Positions 15,809 to 24,409 of a DNA stretch of 38,606 nucleotides are shown piece after piece (position 1 is the stretch's first letter; the number at the start of each line of letters is the position of its first letter). Location of the stretch: NCBI GenBank assembly GCA_903915035.1, contig CAIWRI010000032.1, positions 1 through 38,606 on the forward strand, given 5' to 3'. The notes under the pieces are model-generated. The model searched no databases. It was not told where the DNA came from and saw nothing but the letters and a program-made list of their open reading frames with translations. Position numbers and translations under genes: made by a program. This stretch comes from an uncultured Nitrosomonadales bacterium. GTDB taxonomy: Bacteria > Pseudomonadota > Gammaproteobacteria > Burkholderiales > Gallionellaceae.

Positions 15809-17048
15809 AGTAAAACCCATCATGTTCATCGTTCGGTAACAAAGCACCGCCGGGCAAATCGATGGTCTGTTGTTTGGCCGACGGATTTTGTGCCAGGAAT
15901 TTGTCGATTACACCCTGATTCTCTTGTTTGAATACGGAACAGGTGGCGTAGAGTAAAAGACCTTCTTGCGCCAGCAGTGGCCATAAAGCAGTCAGAATAT
16001 CCAATTGTTGTGCCGCGAACGGGGCAATATCTTTTTTTCTGCGCAACCATTTGATGTCAGGATGACGTCGCACCACACCGGTAGCAGAGCAGGGTACATC
16101 AGCCAGTATCCGTTCAAATACCCTGCCGTCCCACCATGCCAACGGTGTGGCGGCATCGCCTGTCAACAGTGTTGCATTTAATGTCAGGCGTTGCAAATTT
16201 TCGTTCACGCGCTGCAGGCGTTTTTCGTCCTTATCCAGCGCCAGCATTTCCACATCGGCTATTTCCAAAATGTGGGCAGTTTTGCCGCCGGGAGCCGCGC
16301 AAGCATCCAGAACGCGCATGCCAGTTTTTGCGTTCAGCAGGCGTGCGGCATACTGTGCACCGGCATCCTGTACTGATACCAGTCCGTCAAAAAATCCGGG
16401 CAGGCGATCCACAGGGACAGGTTTCTCAAGTTGCAATGCATCCGGTGCGATCACCCTGGCAGGGATGCCTTCTTCTTGCAATTGGGTCAGGTAGTCGTTC
16501 GTGCTGCTCAGCCTGTGATTGACGCGCAAGGTCATCGGCGGATGTCCGTTACCCGTGGCTAGTATTGCGGCAGCCTGTTCGCCATGCTGAGCTCGCAGCT
16601 CATCTATCCACCATTGGGGATGACTGTAGCGGCCTTCATCTTTTAGCGCGGCTTGTGCCAGCAACTCCGCCTCATTGCGCAAAAAGTTACGTAATATGGC
16701 ATTCACTAATCCTCTGATTTTAGGATTTAGTATGTCAGCCGAGCGCACCGCATGATCCACCACCGCATGCTGCGCTGCTTTGCTGTATTCCAGTTGATAA
16801 AGTGCGACCAGCAATAAGTAGGTGATGCGCTGATCTGTCATGTGCTTATGCAGCAGCAATTCAAGTATTGCATTTAGCTGACCGTAAAAACGCAAGGTGC
16901 CATAGCTCAAATCTTGCAGGGCGGCGCGCTGAGCGGGCGTCCAGACAGATTTTCTGCGCAGGGACTCGTCCAGCACTTGATTGAGATTGCGGCCGTCCAC
17001 CAGCACTTGCTGGACGATCTGAGTTGCTGCGAGTTGAATATTATGCAT
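15783..17048 (-). CDS. rsmB: 16S rRNA (cytosine-967-C5)-methyltransferase
   Basis: A 421-residue cytoplasmic enzyme that uses S-adenosylmethionine to make m5C967 in 16S rRNA. The N-terminal NusB-like RNA-binding domain is about 1-130 (ALQDLSYGTLRFYGQL, HAVVDHAVRSA, GLVNAILRNFLR). The catalytic domain has VQDAGAQYAA, the SAM loop LDACAAPGGKT (about 247-257), DVPCSATGVVRRHPDIKW with C320, and YATCSVFKQENQ with the nucleophile C370. Both cysteines of the m5C mechanism are present. Its ATG directly follows the fmt stop with no spacer (TAAATG). Confidence 0.95.
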   Translation of the reverse strand: MHNIQLAATQIVQQVLVDGRNLNQVLDESLRRKSVWTPAQRAALQDLSYGTLRFYGQLNAILELLLHKHMTDQRITYLLLVALYQLEYSKAAQHAVVDHAVRSADILNPKIRGLVNAILRNFLRNEAELLAQAALKDEGRYSHPQWWIDELRAQHGEQAAAILATGNGHPPMTLRVNHRLSSTNDYLTQLQEEGIPARVIAPDALQLEKPVPVDRLPGFFDGLVSVQDAGAQYAARLLNAKTGMRVLDACAAPGGKTAHILEIADVEMLALDKDEKRLQRVNENLQRLTLNATLLTGDAATPLAWWDGRVFERILADVPCSATGVVRRHPDIKWLRRKKDIAPFAAQQLDILTALWPLLAQEGLLLYATCSVFKQENQGVIDKFLAQNPSAKQQTIDLPGGALLPNDEHDGFYYALLQKTA

Positions 17049-17978
17049 TTAGTTAACCTGGAAATTGTCGCCGGGATGAACCGGCATTGCCTGCAAAAAT
17101 TGCGCGGCGGGTTGTGCCTTGCCGCCGGGACGTTGCAGCACTTGCAGTCGCAGCGCATCCTTGCCGCAGGCAACGGTAATCCCCGATTTGTCTGCCGCCA
17201 GTACCTCGCCGGGTAGCCCCTGCAAGTCAGGACAGTATTCCGCCTGCCATATTTTTAACACGCAGTCATTGAATTTGGCCTGACTTACCGGGAAGGGATT
17301 ATAGGCGCGTACTGCCCGTTCGATTTGCTGAGCATCCTGATGCCAGTCAATCTGAGCTTCGTTTTTGAGCAGTTTGGCGGCGTAACACGCGGCGTTGTTA
17401 TCCTGCGCCTCTTGCGTGAGTCTGCCTGCTGTCAACTGTTGCAATGCGTCGAGTATGCCGGTTGCACCCAATGCCGCCAGTTTGTCATGCAGCGTCTGAG
17501 CGTTATCGCAAGGCTCAATCGGGCAGCGGCAGGTCAGCAACATCCCGCCTGTATCGAGACCCTCATCCATTTGCATGATGGTGATGCCCGTCTCCTTGTC
17601 TCCCGCCAGAATGGCACGTTGTATGGGCGCAGCACCGCGCCAGCGCGGTAAAAGCGATGCATGGATATTCAGGCAGCCGTAACGGGGCAGTTGCAAAACC
17701 GCTTTCGGCAGAATTAATCCATAGGCCGCGACCACCATCACGTCCGCCGCCAGTGCTGCAATTTCCTGCTGCGCCTGTTCTGACTTAAGGGAAACCGGCT
17801 GTAAAACGGTTAGTCCTTGTTGCAAGGCCAGTTGTTTTACCGGGCTGGCTGTCAACTGCATGCCGCGTCCCGACGGGCGATCCGGCTGCGTGAGTACTGC
17901 TGCGACTTGATGCTCTTTGAGCAAAGCCTCCAGCGCGCTGGCTGCAAAGTGCGGTGTGCCGGCAAAAATTATTTTCAC
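17049..17978 (-). CDS. fmt: Methionyl-tRNA formyltransferase
   Basis: A 309-residue cytoplasmic enzyme that formylates initiator Met-tRNA using 10-formyl-tetrahydrofolate. It begins MKIIFAGTPHFAASALEAL. The flexible RNA-contact loop has QPDRPSGRGM. The catalytic triad is N104 and H106 in CLNIHASLLPRWRGAAPIQ and D142 in MDEGLDTGG. The C-terminal OB-fold (about 205-309) starts near RAYNPFPVS. It lies next to def, which later removes the same formyl group. Confidence 0.95.
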   Translation of the reverse strand: MKIIFAGTPHFAASALEALLKEHQVAAVLTQPDRPSGRGMQLTASPVKQLALQQGLTVLQPVSLKSEQAQQEIAALAADVMVVAAYGLILPKAVLQLPRYGCLNIHASLLPRWRGAAPIQRAILAGDKETGITIMQMDEGLDTGGMLLTCRCPIEPCDNAQTLHDKLAALGATGILDALQQLTAGRLTQEAQDNNAACYAAKLLKNEAQIDWHQDAQQIERAVRAYNPFPVSQAKFNDCVLKIWQAEYCPDLQGLPGEVLAADKSGITVACGKDALRLQVLQRPGGKAQPAAQFLQAMPVHPGDNFQVN

Positions 17979-18008
17979 TAAGTTATCCTAAGCCGGACGA
18001 GCCGGAAC

Positions 18009-18031
18009 AAAAAATTCACGCGTCTGCGCGT
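18009..18031 (-). terminator. Probable weak terminator between def and fmt
   Basis: On the minus strand, ACGCG, loop CAGA, CGCGT is followed by GAA and TTTTTT (18014-18009). The 5-bp all-GC/AT stem plus T6 fits an intrinsic terminator or attenuator placed 29 nt after the def stop. def and fmt are often cotranscribed, so it may act as a partial stop only. Confidence 0.45.
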
Positions 18032-18059
18032 TAAAGAGGCTTATCTGAAGCTACCAAGC

Positions 18060-18563
18060 CTACATGGCCTCGCGCTGGCGTTTTTTCAGCTTGGCGCGCA
18101 GTCGTGTTTGTTTAAGTTGTGATAGGTATTCGACAAACACCTTTCCCTTTAAATGATCCATCTCGTGCTGAATGCAAACGGCCAGAAAACCTTCCGCTTC
18201 CAGCGTAAAAGACTCTCCCGTCTGATTGAGTGCCTGCACCGTCACCTTATCAGCCCGGCGTACGTTCTCATAAATACCCGGCACCGATAAACAGCCCTCT
18301 TCGCCCTCCTGTTCGCCGCTTGAATGCAATATTTCAGGATTGATAAACACCCGCAGCTCATTGTGCAGCTCTGATACATCCATCACAATGATCTGCTCAT
18401 GCACATCCACCTGTGTTGCCGCAAGCCCCACGCCCGGCGCCGCATACATGGTTTGCGCCATGTTTTTGATCAATTTTCGGGTTATATCATTGACCTGCAG
18501 GACCTTTTTGGCGATGGTGTGCAGACGAGGGTCGGGGTATTGTAAAATTTGTAGAATTGCCAT
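18060..18563 (-). CDS. def: Peptide deformylase
   Basis: A 167-residue metalloenzyme (Fe or Zn) that removes the N-formyl group from nascent proteins. All three motifs are intact: GVGLAATQV (44-52), EGCLSVPG with metal ligand C91, and QHEMDHLKG with H133, E134 and H137. The length and the basic tail [10 protein letters not shown] fit type 1 deformylases. It is the first gene of the leftward def-fmt-rsmB group and is divergent from the LysM gene, with an 89-bp shared upstream region. Confidence 0.96.
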   Translation of the reverse strand: MAILQILQYPDPRLHTIAKKVLQVNDITRKLIKNMAQTMYAAPGVGLAATQVDVHEQIIVMDVSELHNELRVFINPEILHSSGEQEGEEGCLSVPGIYENVRRADKVTVQALNQTGESFTLEAEGFLAVCIQHEMDHLKGKVFVEYLSQLKQTRLRAKLKKRQREAM

Positions 18564-18652
18564 AATGCTTGCTTATTTAATTGACTGGATGCAAAATTTA
18601 ATGCGTCACAATACGCTGTGCGCCTTTGTTACTGATTCTTTCGGGATTACCC

Positions 18653-19699
18653 ATGCGCAAGATTATATCGCTGATTTGCTTTTTGTTGCCTGTTTTGGCA
18701 TACGCCGCGCAAACTCAAACTGAGCCGCAGCTGCTCAGTGATGCACCGGAACAGTACATCGTGGTCAAAGGCGATACCTTATGGGGTATCTCCAGCCGGT
18801 TTTTCAAGGATCCCTGGAAATGGCCATCTATATGGGGTATGAATAAAGATTCAATCAAAAATCCACACTGGATTTATCCGGGGGATCGCGTTGTACTGAA
18901 CCGTGCCAACGGCACTTTGAGCCTGGGCGAACAACCGGCGACAAGTGATCAAACTGCGACAAGTGATGATACCATCAGGCTGATACCTCAGATTCAGTCT
19001 GAAGATAACACGAAAAATGCGATTCCCAGTATTCCCTACAAGGATATTGAGCCTTTTTTGAGTCAGCCTTTGGTGGTGGCAGATCATTTGCTGGCGGGTG
19101 CGCCAACGCTGATAGGGCTACCCGAAGGGCATATTTTTGCCAGCGCCGGTGATGTCGTTTATGCGCAGGGATTAAATGGCAGCGAAGGGGAGAACTGGCA
19201 GATATATCGCTCCGGTAAAATTTTTGTCGATCCTGACACGCATGAAATTCTCGGCCACGAAGCAATTTATCTGGGTGATCTGGTGATCAGGCAGCGAGGT
19301 GATATCAGCACGGCGGTTGTGACGAATGCCAGGCAGGAAATTAATCTTGGCGATCGGCTGGTCAAGCCTGCTGAGGCGACGGCACCTAGTTATCTGCCGC
19401 GTGCGCCGGATAACCAAATCAGTGCCCGGGTGATCTCAATTTATGGTGATGGGACTCAGGCGGGAATGGGTTCCGTCATCACGCTCAACAAAGGTGAACG
19501 GGACGGTTTACAGATCGGTCATGTGCTGGCCTTGAGCAGCAAAGGTCGTGTGGTTACATTTGAGGGAAAGGAATTGCTTTTGCCGGATGAGCGCTACGGC
19601 CTGGTGTTTATATTCCGCGCGTTTGATAAAGTTTCCTATGCCCTGGTGATGCAAAGCAGCCAGTTTGTACAGGTGCTGGATGAGGCAAAAAAACCATAA
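18653..19699 (+). CDS. LysM-domain exported protein
   Basis: A protein of 348 residues from the ATG at 18653, which gives a clean signal peptide MRKIISLICFLLPVLAYAA; a start at 18626 would add nine residues without reason. A single LysM domain (about 34-82) has YIVVKGDTLWGISSRFFKDP, WPSIWGMNKDSIKNPHWIYP and GDRVVL. It binds peptidoglycan, so the protein is periplasmic. The rest (about 130-348) is a conserved but uncharacterised beta-rich region with VITLNKGERDGLQIGHVLAL, reminiscent of FlgT/FlgA-like sheets. This gene is regularly found between def and dprA in Betaproteobacteria. Confidence 0.88.
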   Translation: MRKIISLICFLLPVLAYAAQTQTEPQLLSDAPEQYIVVKGDTLWGISSRFFKDPWKWPSIWGMNKDSIKNPHWIYPGDRVVLNRANGTLSLGEQPATSDQTATSDDTIRLIPQIQSEDNTKNAIPSIPYKDIEPFLSQPLVVADHLLAGAPTLIGLPEGHIFASAGDVVYAQGLNGSEGENWQIYRSGKIFVDPDTHEILGHEAIYLGDLVIRQRGDISTAVVTNARQEINLGDRLVKPAEATAPSYLPRAPDNQISARVISIYGDGTQAGMGSVITLNKGERDGLQIGHVLALSSKGRVVTFEGKELLLPDERYGLVFIFRAFDKVSYALVMQSSQFVQVLDEAKKP

Positions 19700-20223
19700 T
19701 AACCAAAATGCAAGCCACAGAATTCTTAGAGAGCACAGCCCATTCTGGCGTTCATCCATTTTTGCAAGTTGATGTTCACTGAATATCATTCCTGCTGAAT
19801 TCAATTCACGGGCGCAGCCAAAAGGTTAATAGACATTCCGTTGCAGCCCTGTTAAAAGCACTTGTGCACAGTTTTCTAACTTGTTTTATCTAATTTTAGT
19901 GCGGATAAGGTGCTAATTTAAGCATCTGAATTAACCTTTTTTTCAAAAAAGTTATTTGTTCCTGTGTTTTCGTGGCGTTCGTGGACAAGTAGCTATTTGC
20001 ATTATTCATGTAAATAAGTTTAAACTTTTTAATCATAGTTTTGGATATAATATGTTGTTTTTTAAAAGATTTTAAATATATTGCCACGAAACACACGAAA
20101 GTATATTATGGAAATTTCCTGACTATTTTTGGTGAAAATTGGAAGTTTAATTACCCATTAAGAACCACATAGGACCTTTTCTCTGTGATCTTTATGGCTA
20201 ACCGTTTTTTCCCGGGATAAATT
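19700..20223. other. AT-rich intergenic stretch upstream of dprA
   Basis: No gene is supportable in these 524 bp. The central part (about 19880-20160) is much richer in A/T than its neighbours. It holds the inverted repeat described separately and a perfect TATAAT (20046-20051) with no clear -35. The dprA ribosome-binding site is GGGAT at 20214-20218. A short minus-strand reading frame (20096-19896) consists of low-complexity Lys/Ile/Asn and looks spurious. Confidence 0.5.
19963..20101. repeat. Imperfect inverted repeat of the TTTCGTG type, about 90 bp apart
   Basis: The left arm (19966-19988) reads GTTTTCGTGGCGTTCGTGGA then CAA. The right arm, reverse-complemented (20100-20081), reads TTTCGTGTGTTTCGTGGCAA. 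About 16 of 20 positions match. The DNA between is strongly AT-rich. Similar CACGAAAnnCACGAAA motifs recur in intergenic DNA of many proteobacteria, so this may be a dispersed repeat remnant rather than a site specific to dprA. Confidence 0.5.
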
Positions 20224-21300
20224 ATGTCCGTTGATCCATCCATCAAGGCCTGGTTGACACTGAGTCTGATACGCGGCCTGGGTGGAGAAGGGGCACGTCA
20301 TTTATTGCGTGAATTTGGTTCGCCTGAAGCCGTTTTGGCGGCCCCCGCGAGCCTGCTCAAATCTTTCGTCAAACCGGAAGTTGCCAGCGCAATCGGCAAA
20401 GGTATCGCGGAAGAGGAATTAGCTGCTACGCTGGCATGGCTGGCTGAAGACCAAAATCACCTCGTTACCCTGGGAGACAGCGATTACCCGCAATCCCTGC
20501 TTAACATTTCAGATCCGCCGTTGTTGCTTTATGTCAAAGGGCGGCGTGATTTACTGAATGTGAATGCAATCGCCATTGTCGGCAGCCGTCATGCCACGCC
20601 GCAAGGTATCGCTAACGCGGAGGAGTTTTCCAGAACCTTGAGCGAGAGCGGTCTTTGTATCATCAGTGGAATGGCACACGGCATTGATGCGGCTGCGCAT
20701 CGCGGCGCACTGGCCGGGCAGGGCAGCAGTATTGCCCTAGTCGGAACGGGACTGGACAAGGTTTACCCGTCCGCAAATCGCGATTTAGCGCATGCGCTTG
20801 CCAAACAAGGTGCCATGATTTCGGAGTTTCCGCTGGGAACACCGCCTGTTGCCAGTAACTTTCCGCGCCGCAATCGCCTGATCAGCGGCATGAGCATCGG
20901 TTGTCTGGTAGTGGAAGCCTCATTGCAAAGCGGATCGCTGATCACCGCCCGTCAGGCTATGGAACAAGGACGCGATGTTTTCGCTATCCCGGGTTCTATT
21001 CATTCGCCGTTAAGCCGGGGTTGTCACAAACTGATTAAGCAAGGTGCCAAATTGGTTGAGACGGCGCAGGATATACTTGAAGAACTGTCGGGTCTATTCG
21101 TCGGCACAAAAATTTTACCTGAATCCACCGCTTCAGACGGGGGTTTGCTGGAACAAATTGGCTTTGATCCAGTGAGCATGGATAGTCTTTGTTTGCGCAG
21201 CGGCTTGACGGTTAGCCAGCTATCCGCCATGCTATTAACGCTTGAGCTGGAAGGTCGCATTGCGGCACTTCCCGGCGGTTTGTTTCAACGCATACACTAA
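20224..21300 (+). CDS. dprA: DNA processing protein DprA
   Basis: A 358-residue cytoplasmic protein that protects incoming single-stranded DNA and loads RecA during natural transformation. The N-terminal SAM-like domain is about 1-75 (WLTLSLIRGLGGEGARHLL). The Rossmann-like domain has IAIVGSRHATPQG, IISGMAHGIDAAAHRGAL, TGLDKVYPSANRDLA, NFPRRNRLISGMS, EASLQSGSLITARQAMEQGR and FAIPGSIHSPLSRGCHKLI. A C-terminal winged helix (about 300-355, SQLSAMLLTLELEGRIAALP) ends the protein. It starts the dprA-smg-topA group. With pilT/pilU nearby, competence is conceivable, but comEC/comEA are not in view. Confidence 0.95.
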   Translation: MSVDPSIKAWLTLSLIRGLGGEGARHLLREFGSPEAVLAAPASLLKSFVKPEVASAIGKGIAEEELAATLAWLAEDQNHLVTLGDSDYPQSLLNISDPPLLLYVKGRRDLLNVNAIAIVGSRHATPQGIANAEEFSRTLSESGLCIISGMAHGIDAAAHRGALAGQGSSIALVGTGLDKVYPSANRDLAHALAKQGAMISEFPLGTPPVASNFPRRNRLISGMSIGCLVVEASLQSGSLITARQAMEQGRDVFAIPGSIHSPLSRGCHKLIKQGAKLVETAQDILEELSGLFVGTKILPESTASDGGLLEQIGFDPVSMDSLCLRSGLTVSQLSAMLLTLELEGRIAALPGGLFQRIH

Positions 21301-21313
21301 AGGCTTTAAAATT

Positions 21314-21763
21314 ATGTTTGAAATTCTCATGTATTTATTTGAAAGTTATATTGATGCAGGCAGTTATCCCGCACCGGATAAGCTGTCGCGTAAACTTTCT
21401 GCTGCCGGTTTTGAAGGCGAAGACATCGACGAAGCCTTAACCTGGTTGTCGGCTTTACACTTGCCGGATAGTTATCCTGCTATTCTGGCGCACGGCGGGA
21501 TGCGTTTTTTTGCCGAGCGGGAATTCGAATTTATCTGTGCCGAGGCGCGTCAATTCATTTTGTTCGCTGAAGAACAAAAGATGATTTCCGCCATCGAACG
21601 CGAAATCATTATCGACAGGGCGCTGGCACTGCAACAAAAAGACCTGGAACTGAACAAACTCAAACTCATCATGTTGATCGTGCTGTGGGATCGACATCAG
21701 GATCTTAGTCCGTTGTTGATCGAAGAGTTACTGGTTCCGATTACTTCTACACAATTACATTAA
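21314..21763 (+). CDS. smg: Smg family protein (DUF494)
   Basis: A 149-residue protein. The ATG at 21314 gives the family start MFEILMYLFESYIDAGSYP; the longer frame from 21242 lies inside dprA. Family marks are KLSRKLSAAGFEGEDIDEAL, WLSAL, AIEREIIIDRALAL and KLKLIMLIVLWDR. The biochemical role is unknown. smg sits between dprA and topA in most Beta- and Gammaproteobacteria, and the 4-nt gap to topA here keeps them on one message. Confidence 0.93.
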   Translation: MFEILMYLFESYIDAGSYPAPDKLSRKLSAAGFEGEDIDEALTWLSALHLPDSYPAILAHGGMRFFAEREFEFICAEARQFILFAEEQKMISAIEREIIIDRALALQQKDLELNKLKLIMLIVLWDRHQDLSPLLIEELLVPITSTQLH

Positions 21764-21767
21764 ACGC

Positions 21768-24407
21768 ATGGCAATCAATCTTCTTATCGTCGAATCCCCG
21801 GCCAAGGCCAAAACGCTCAAAAAATATCTGGGCAATGATTATGAAGTACTTGCCTCTTACGGGCATGTGCGCGATCTCGTGCCGAAAACAGGTGCGGTAG
21901 ATACCGAAAACGGTTTCGCGATGAACTATGAGCTCATCGCGCGCAACAGCAAACACATGGATGCGATTGCCAAGGCGGCGGCATCCGCAGAAAATATCCT
22001 GCTCGCACCCGATCCCGACCGCGAAGGAGAAGCGATTGCCTGGCATATCGCCGAACTGCTAAAAGCCAAGAGAGGTTTTAAGGGCAAAAACATGAAGCGC
22101 GTGGTTTTCTATGAAATCACGCAGTCAGCGGTCAGAGAAGCGGTTGCCAACCCGCGCGAAATTGCCATGCCGCTGGTCAATGCACAACAGGCACGCCGCG
22201 CGCTGGATTATCTGGTGGGTTTCAATTTGTCACCGTTGCTGTGGCGCAAGATACGTCCCGGTTTGTCGGCAGGTCGTGTGCAGAGCCCGGCTTTGCGGCT
22301 GATCGTCGAACGAGAATTACAAATCGAGGCCTTCAATAGTCAGGAATACTGGACGGTGCATCTGGACAGTCACAAGGATCACCAGCCGTTCTCAGCACGC
22401 CTGATTCAGTATCAGGGCAAAAAGCTCGAACAGCTCTCCATCGCCAATCAAGCCGAATATGAGGCGATTTTTGACAAGTTAAGTCACGCAAAATTACTAC
22501 CCAAGGTAGTGCGTGTCGAAAAGAAGGCCAAACAGCGTTATGCCGCAGCACCGTTCACCACGTCGACCTTGCAACAGGAAGCCGTACGTAAACTGGGGAT
22601 GTCCGCCGAACGCACCATGCGCACCGCGCAATCGTTGTATGAAGGGGTGGATGTTGGCGGTCAGACCATCGGACTGATTTCCTATATGCGTACCGATTCG
22701 GTGACGCTCGCGAAAGAAGCGGTACAGGAAATCCGTGATTACATCAGTGATCATTTTTCAGCCGATTATTTACCGGGCGCGCCGCCTGCCTATAAGAGTA
22801 AAACCAAGAATGCGCAGGAGTCGCACGAAGCAATCAGGCCGACTTCAATCGCACGTACCCCTGACAGCTTGCGCGATCGCTTAACCGTCGATCAGGCCCG
22901 TCTGTATGAAATGATTTGGAAGCGCACACTCGCCTGTCAGATGACGCCGGCACGTTATGACACAGTCAGTGCCGATATCCGCTTAGGCGGCGACGATACA
23001 CTGTTTCGCGCGAATGGTCAGGTACTGGTATTTCCCGGATTTATCAGCGTTTACATGGAAGATGTGGATGACGCCGAAGAAGAGCAGGGCAGTCGTTTGC
23101 CACCGCTGGTGGAAGGCGATATATTGCCGGTAGACAAATTGTTTGGCGAGCAGCATTTTACCCAACCGCCACCGCGATTCACTGAAGCGAGTCTGGTCAA
23201 GTCGCTGGAAGAATATGGCATTGGCCGTCCTTCAACCTATGCCACCATCATTTCCACGCTGCAAACCCGTGAATATGCGATTCTGGATAAGAAGCGTTTT
23301 ATGCCTACCGATGTGGGGCGCGTGGTTACGCGCTTTCTCACTGATCATTTTACGCGTTATGTCGATTACAACTTTACCGCTTCGCTTGAAGACGAGTTGG
23401 ATGAAGTCTCGGATGGCAAGCGTGACTGGATAGGCGTGCTGGATGAATTCTGGAAGGGCTTTTCCGGGCTGATCAAGGAGAAGAAAGATATTGAGCGTCC
23501 ACAGGAATTGCTCGATGAAGCTTGTCCTGAGTGCGGCAAACCGCTGGCCAAAAAATTGAGCCGTTACGGCAGTTTCATCAGTTGCACCAATTACCCTGAA
23601 TGCAAATACAAGCGCAGCGTCGGCGGTGAGACGCAGGAAGAAGTGCGCGTCGAATTGGGTGTTTATCCGGAGACTCAGCAGGCTGTATTGTTGCTGCGCG
23701 GCCCCTACGGTCATTATGTGCAATTGGGTGAAGTCATCGAGGGTGAAAAGGCAAAACCCAAACGTGTTTCCTGGCCCAAGGAGATGTCTGTAGAGGGGGC
23801 CGATCTGGCCAGCGCACTGAAATTGCTGTCTCTGCCGAAGGATCTTGGTTTGCATCCTGAAACCGGCAAGAAGGTGATCGTCAATATTGGCAGGTTCGGC
23901 CCTTATATTGGTCATGACGCCAAGTTCAAGTCAATTCCGCGCACGGATAGTATTTTTGATGTTACGCTGACGCGTGCCGTCGAGTTGCTGGCGCAGACCA
24001 AGGACGGCAATACCGTATTGCGCACGCTGGGCGATCATCCTGTTGATAAAACCACGATTGAGATATGCAATGGCCGTTACGGCCCTTATGTGCGCCACGG
24101 CAAGATCAATGCGACTCTGCCCAAGGATATGTCGCTGGAAGAAGTCACGTTGGAACAGGCTCTGGAACTGATCGCCGCCAAGATCGCGAAGGGCGATACG
24201 GGTAAGAAGCCGGTAAGGAAGGCAGCGGCCAAGCCGAAAGCGGAAGCCAAGCCCAAGGCCGCGGCTAAACCCAAAGCTGAAGCCAAACCGAAAGCGGAAG
24301 CCAAACCCAAGGCCGCGGCGAAGGCTGAAACCAAGCCGAAAGCGGAAGCCAAACCGAAGGCTGCGGCCAAGCCCAAGGCCGCAGTTAAAGCAAGTAAGGC
24401 GGACTGA
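21768..24407 (+). CDS. topA: DNA topoisomerase I
   Basis: An 879-residue type IA enzyme relaxing negative supercoils. The Toprim domain has LLIVESPAKAKTLKKYLG (E9) and APDPDREGEAIAWH (D82, D84, E86). The active-site tyrosine is Y306 in GLISYMRTDS. RPGLSAGRVQSPALRLIVERE and YGIGRPSTYATII are typical. There is one four-Cys zinc ribbon (CPECGKPLAKK and SCTNYPECKYK), then two repeats of the type GPYGHYVQLG / GRFGPYIGHD / GRYGPYVRHG that lack cysteines. A Lys/Ala/Pro tail of about 70 residues ends the protein. Such tails occur in other betaproteobacterial TopA proteins and bind nucleic acid nonspecifically. It converges on yggS with 2 bp between the stops. Confidence 0.96.
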   Translation: MAINLLIVESPAKAKTLKKYLGNDYEVLASYGHVRDLVPKTGAVDTENGFAMNYELIARNSKHMDAIAKAAASAENILLAPDPDREGEAIAWHIAELLKAKRGFKGKNMKRVVFYEITQSAVREAVANPREIAMPLVNAQQARRALDYLVGFNLSPLLWRKIRPGLSAGRVQSPALRLIVERELQIEAFNSQEYWTVHLDSHKDHQPFSARLIQYQGKKLEQLSIANQAEYEAIFDKLSHAKLLPKVVRVEKKAKQRYAAAPFTTSTLQQEAVRKLGMSAERTMRTAQSLYEGVDVGGQTIGLISYMRTDSVTLAKEAVQEIRDYISDHFSADYLPGAPPAYKSKTKNAQESHEAIRPTSIARTPDSLRDRLTVDQARLYEMIWKRTLACQMTPARYDTVSADIRLGGDDTLFRANGQVLVFPGFISVYMEDVDDAEEEQGSRLPPLVEGDILPVDKLFGEQHFTQPPPRFTEASLVKSLEEYGIGRPSTYATIISTLQTREYAILDKKRFMPTDVGRVVTRFLTDHFTRYVDYNFTASLEDELDEVSDGKRDWIGVLDEFWKGFSGLIKEKKDIERPQELLDEACPECGKPLAKKLSRYGSFISCTNYPECKYKRSVGGETQEEVRVELGVYPETQQAVLLLRGPYGHYVQLGEVIEGEKAKPKRVSWPKEMSVEGADLASALKLLSLPKDLGLHPETGKKVIVNIGRFGPYIGHDAKFKSIPRTDSIFDVTLTRAVELLAQTKDGNTVLRTLGDHPVDKTTIEICNGRYGPYVRHGKINATLPKDMSLEEVTLEQALELIAAKIAKGDTGKKPVRKAAAKPKAEAKPKAAAKPKAEAKPKAEAKPKAAAKAETKPKAEAKPKAAAKPKAAVKASKAD
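24231..24386 (+). repeat. 18-bp coding repeats for the KPKAEA/KPKAAA tail of TopA
   Basis: Eight hexapeptides of the form KPKA[EA][AV] with one four-residue interruption (KAET) are encoded by near-identical 18-bp units. The unit length is a multiple of three, so copy-number change keeps the frame. The tail resembles histone H1-like bacterial basic tails. Confidence 0.85.
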
Positions 24408-24409
24408 GG

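Noticed and set aside
19896-20096. Minus-strand 66-codon frame in the AT-rich region upstream of dprA
   Set aside because: Low-complexity Lys/Ile/Asn content, no ribosome-binding site, and it lies across an intergenic inverted repeat.
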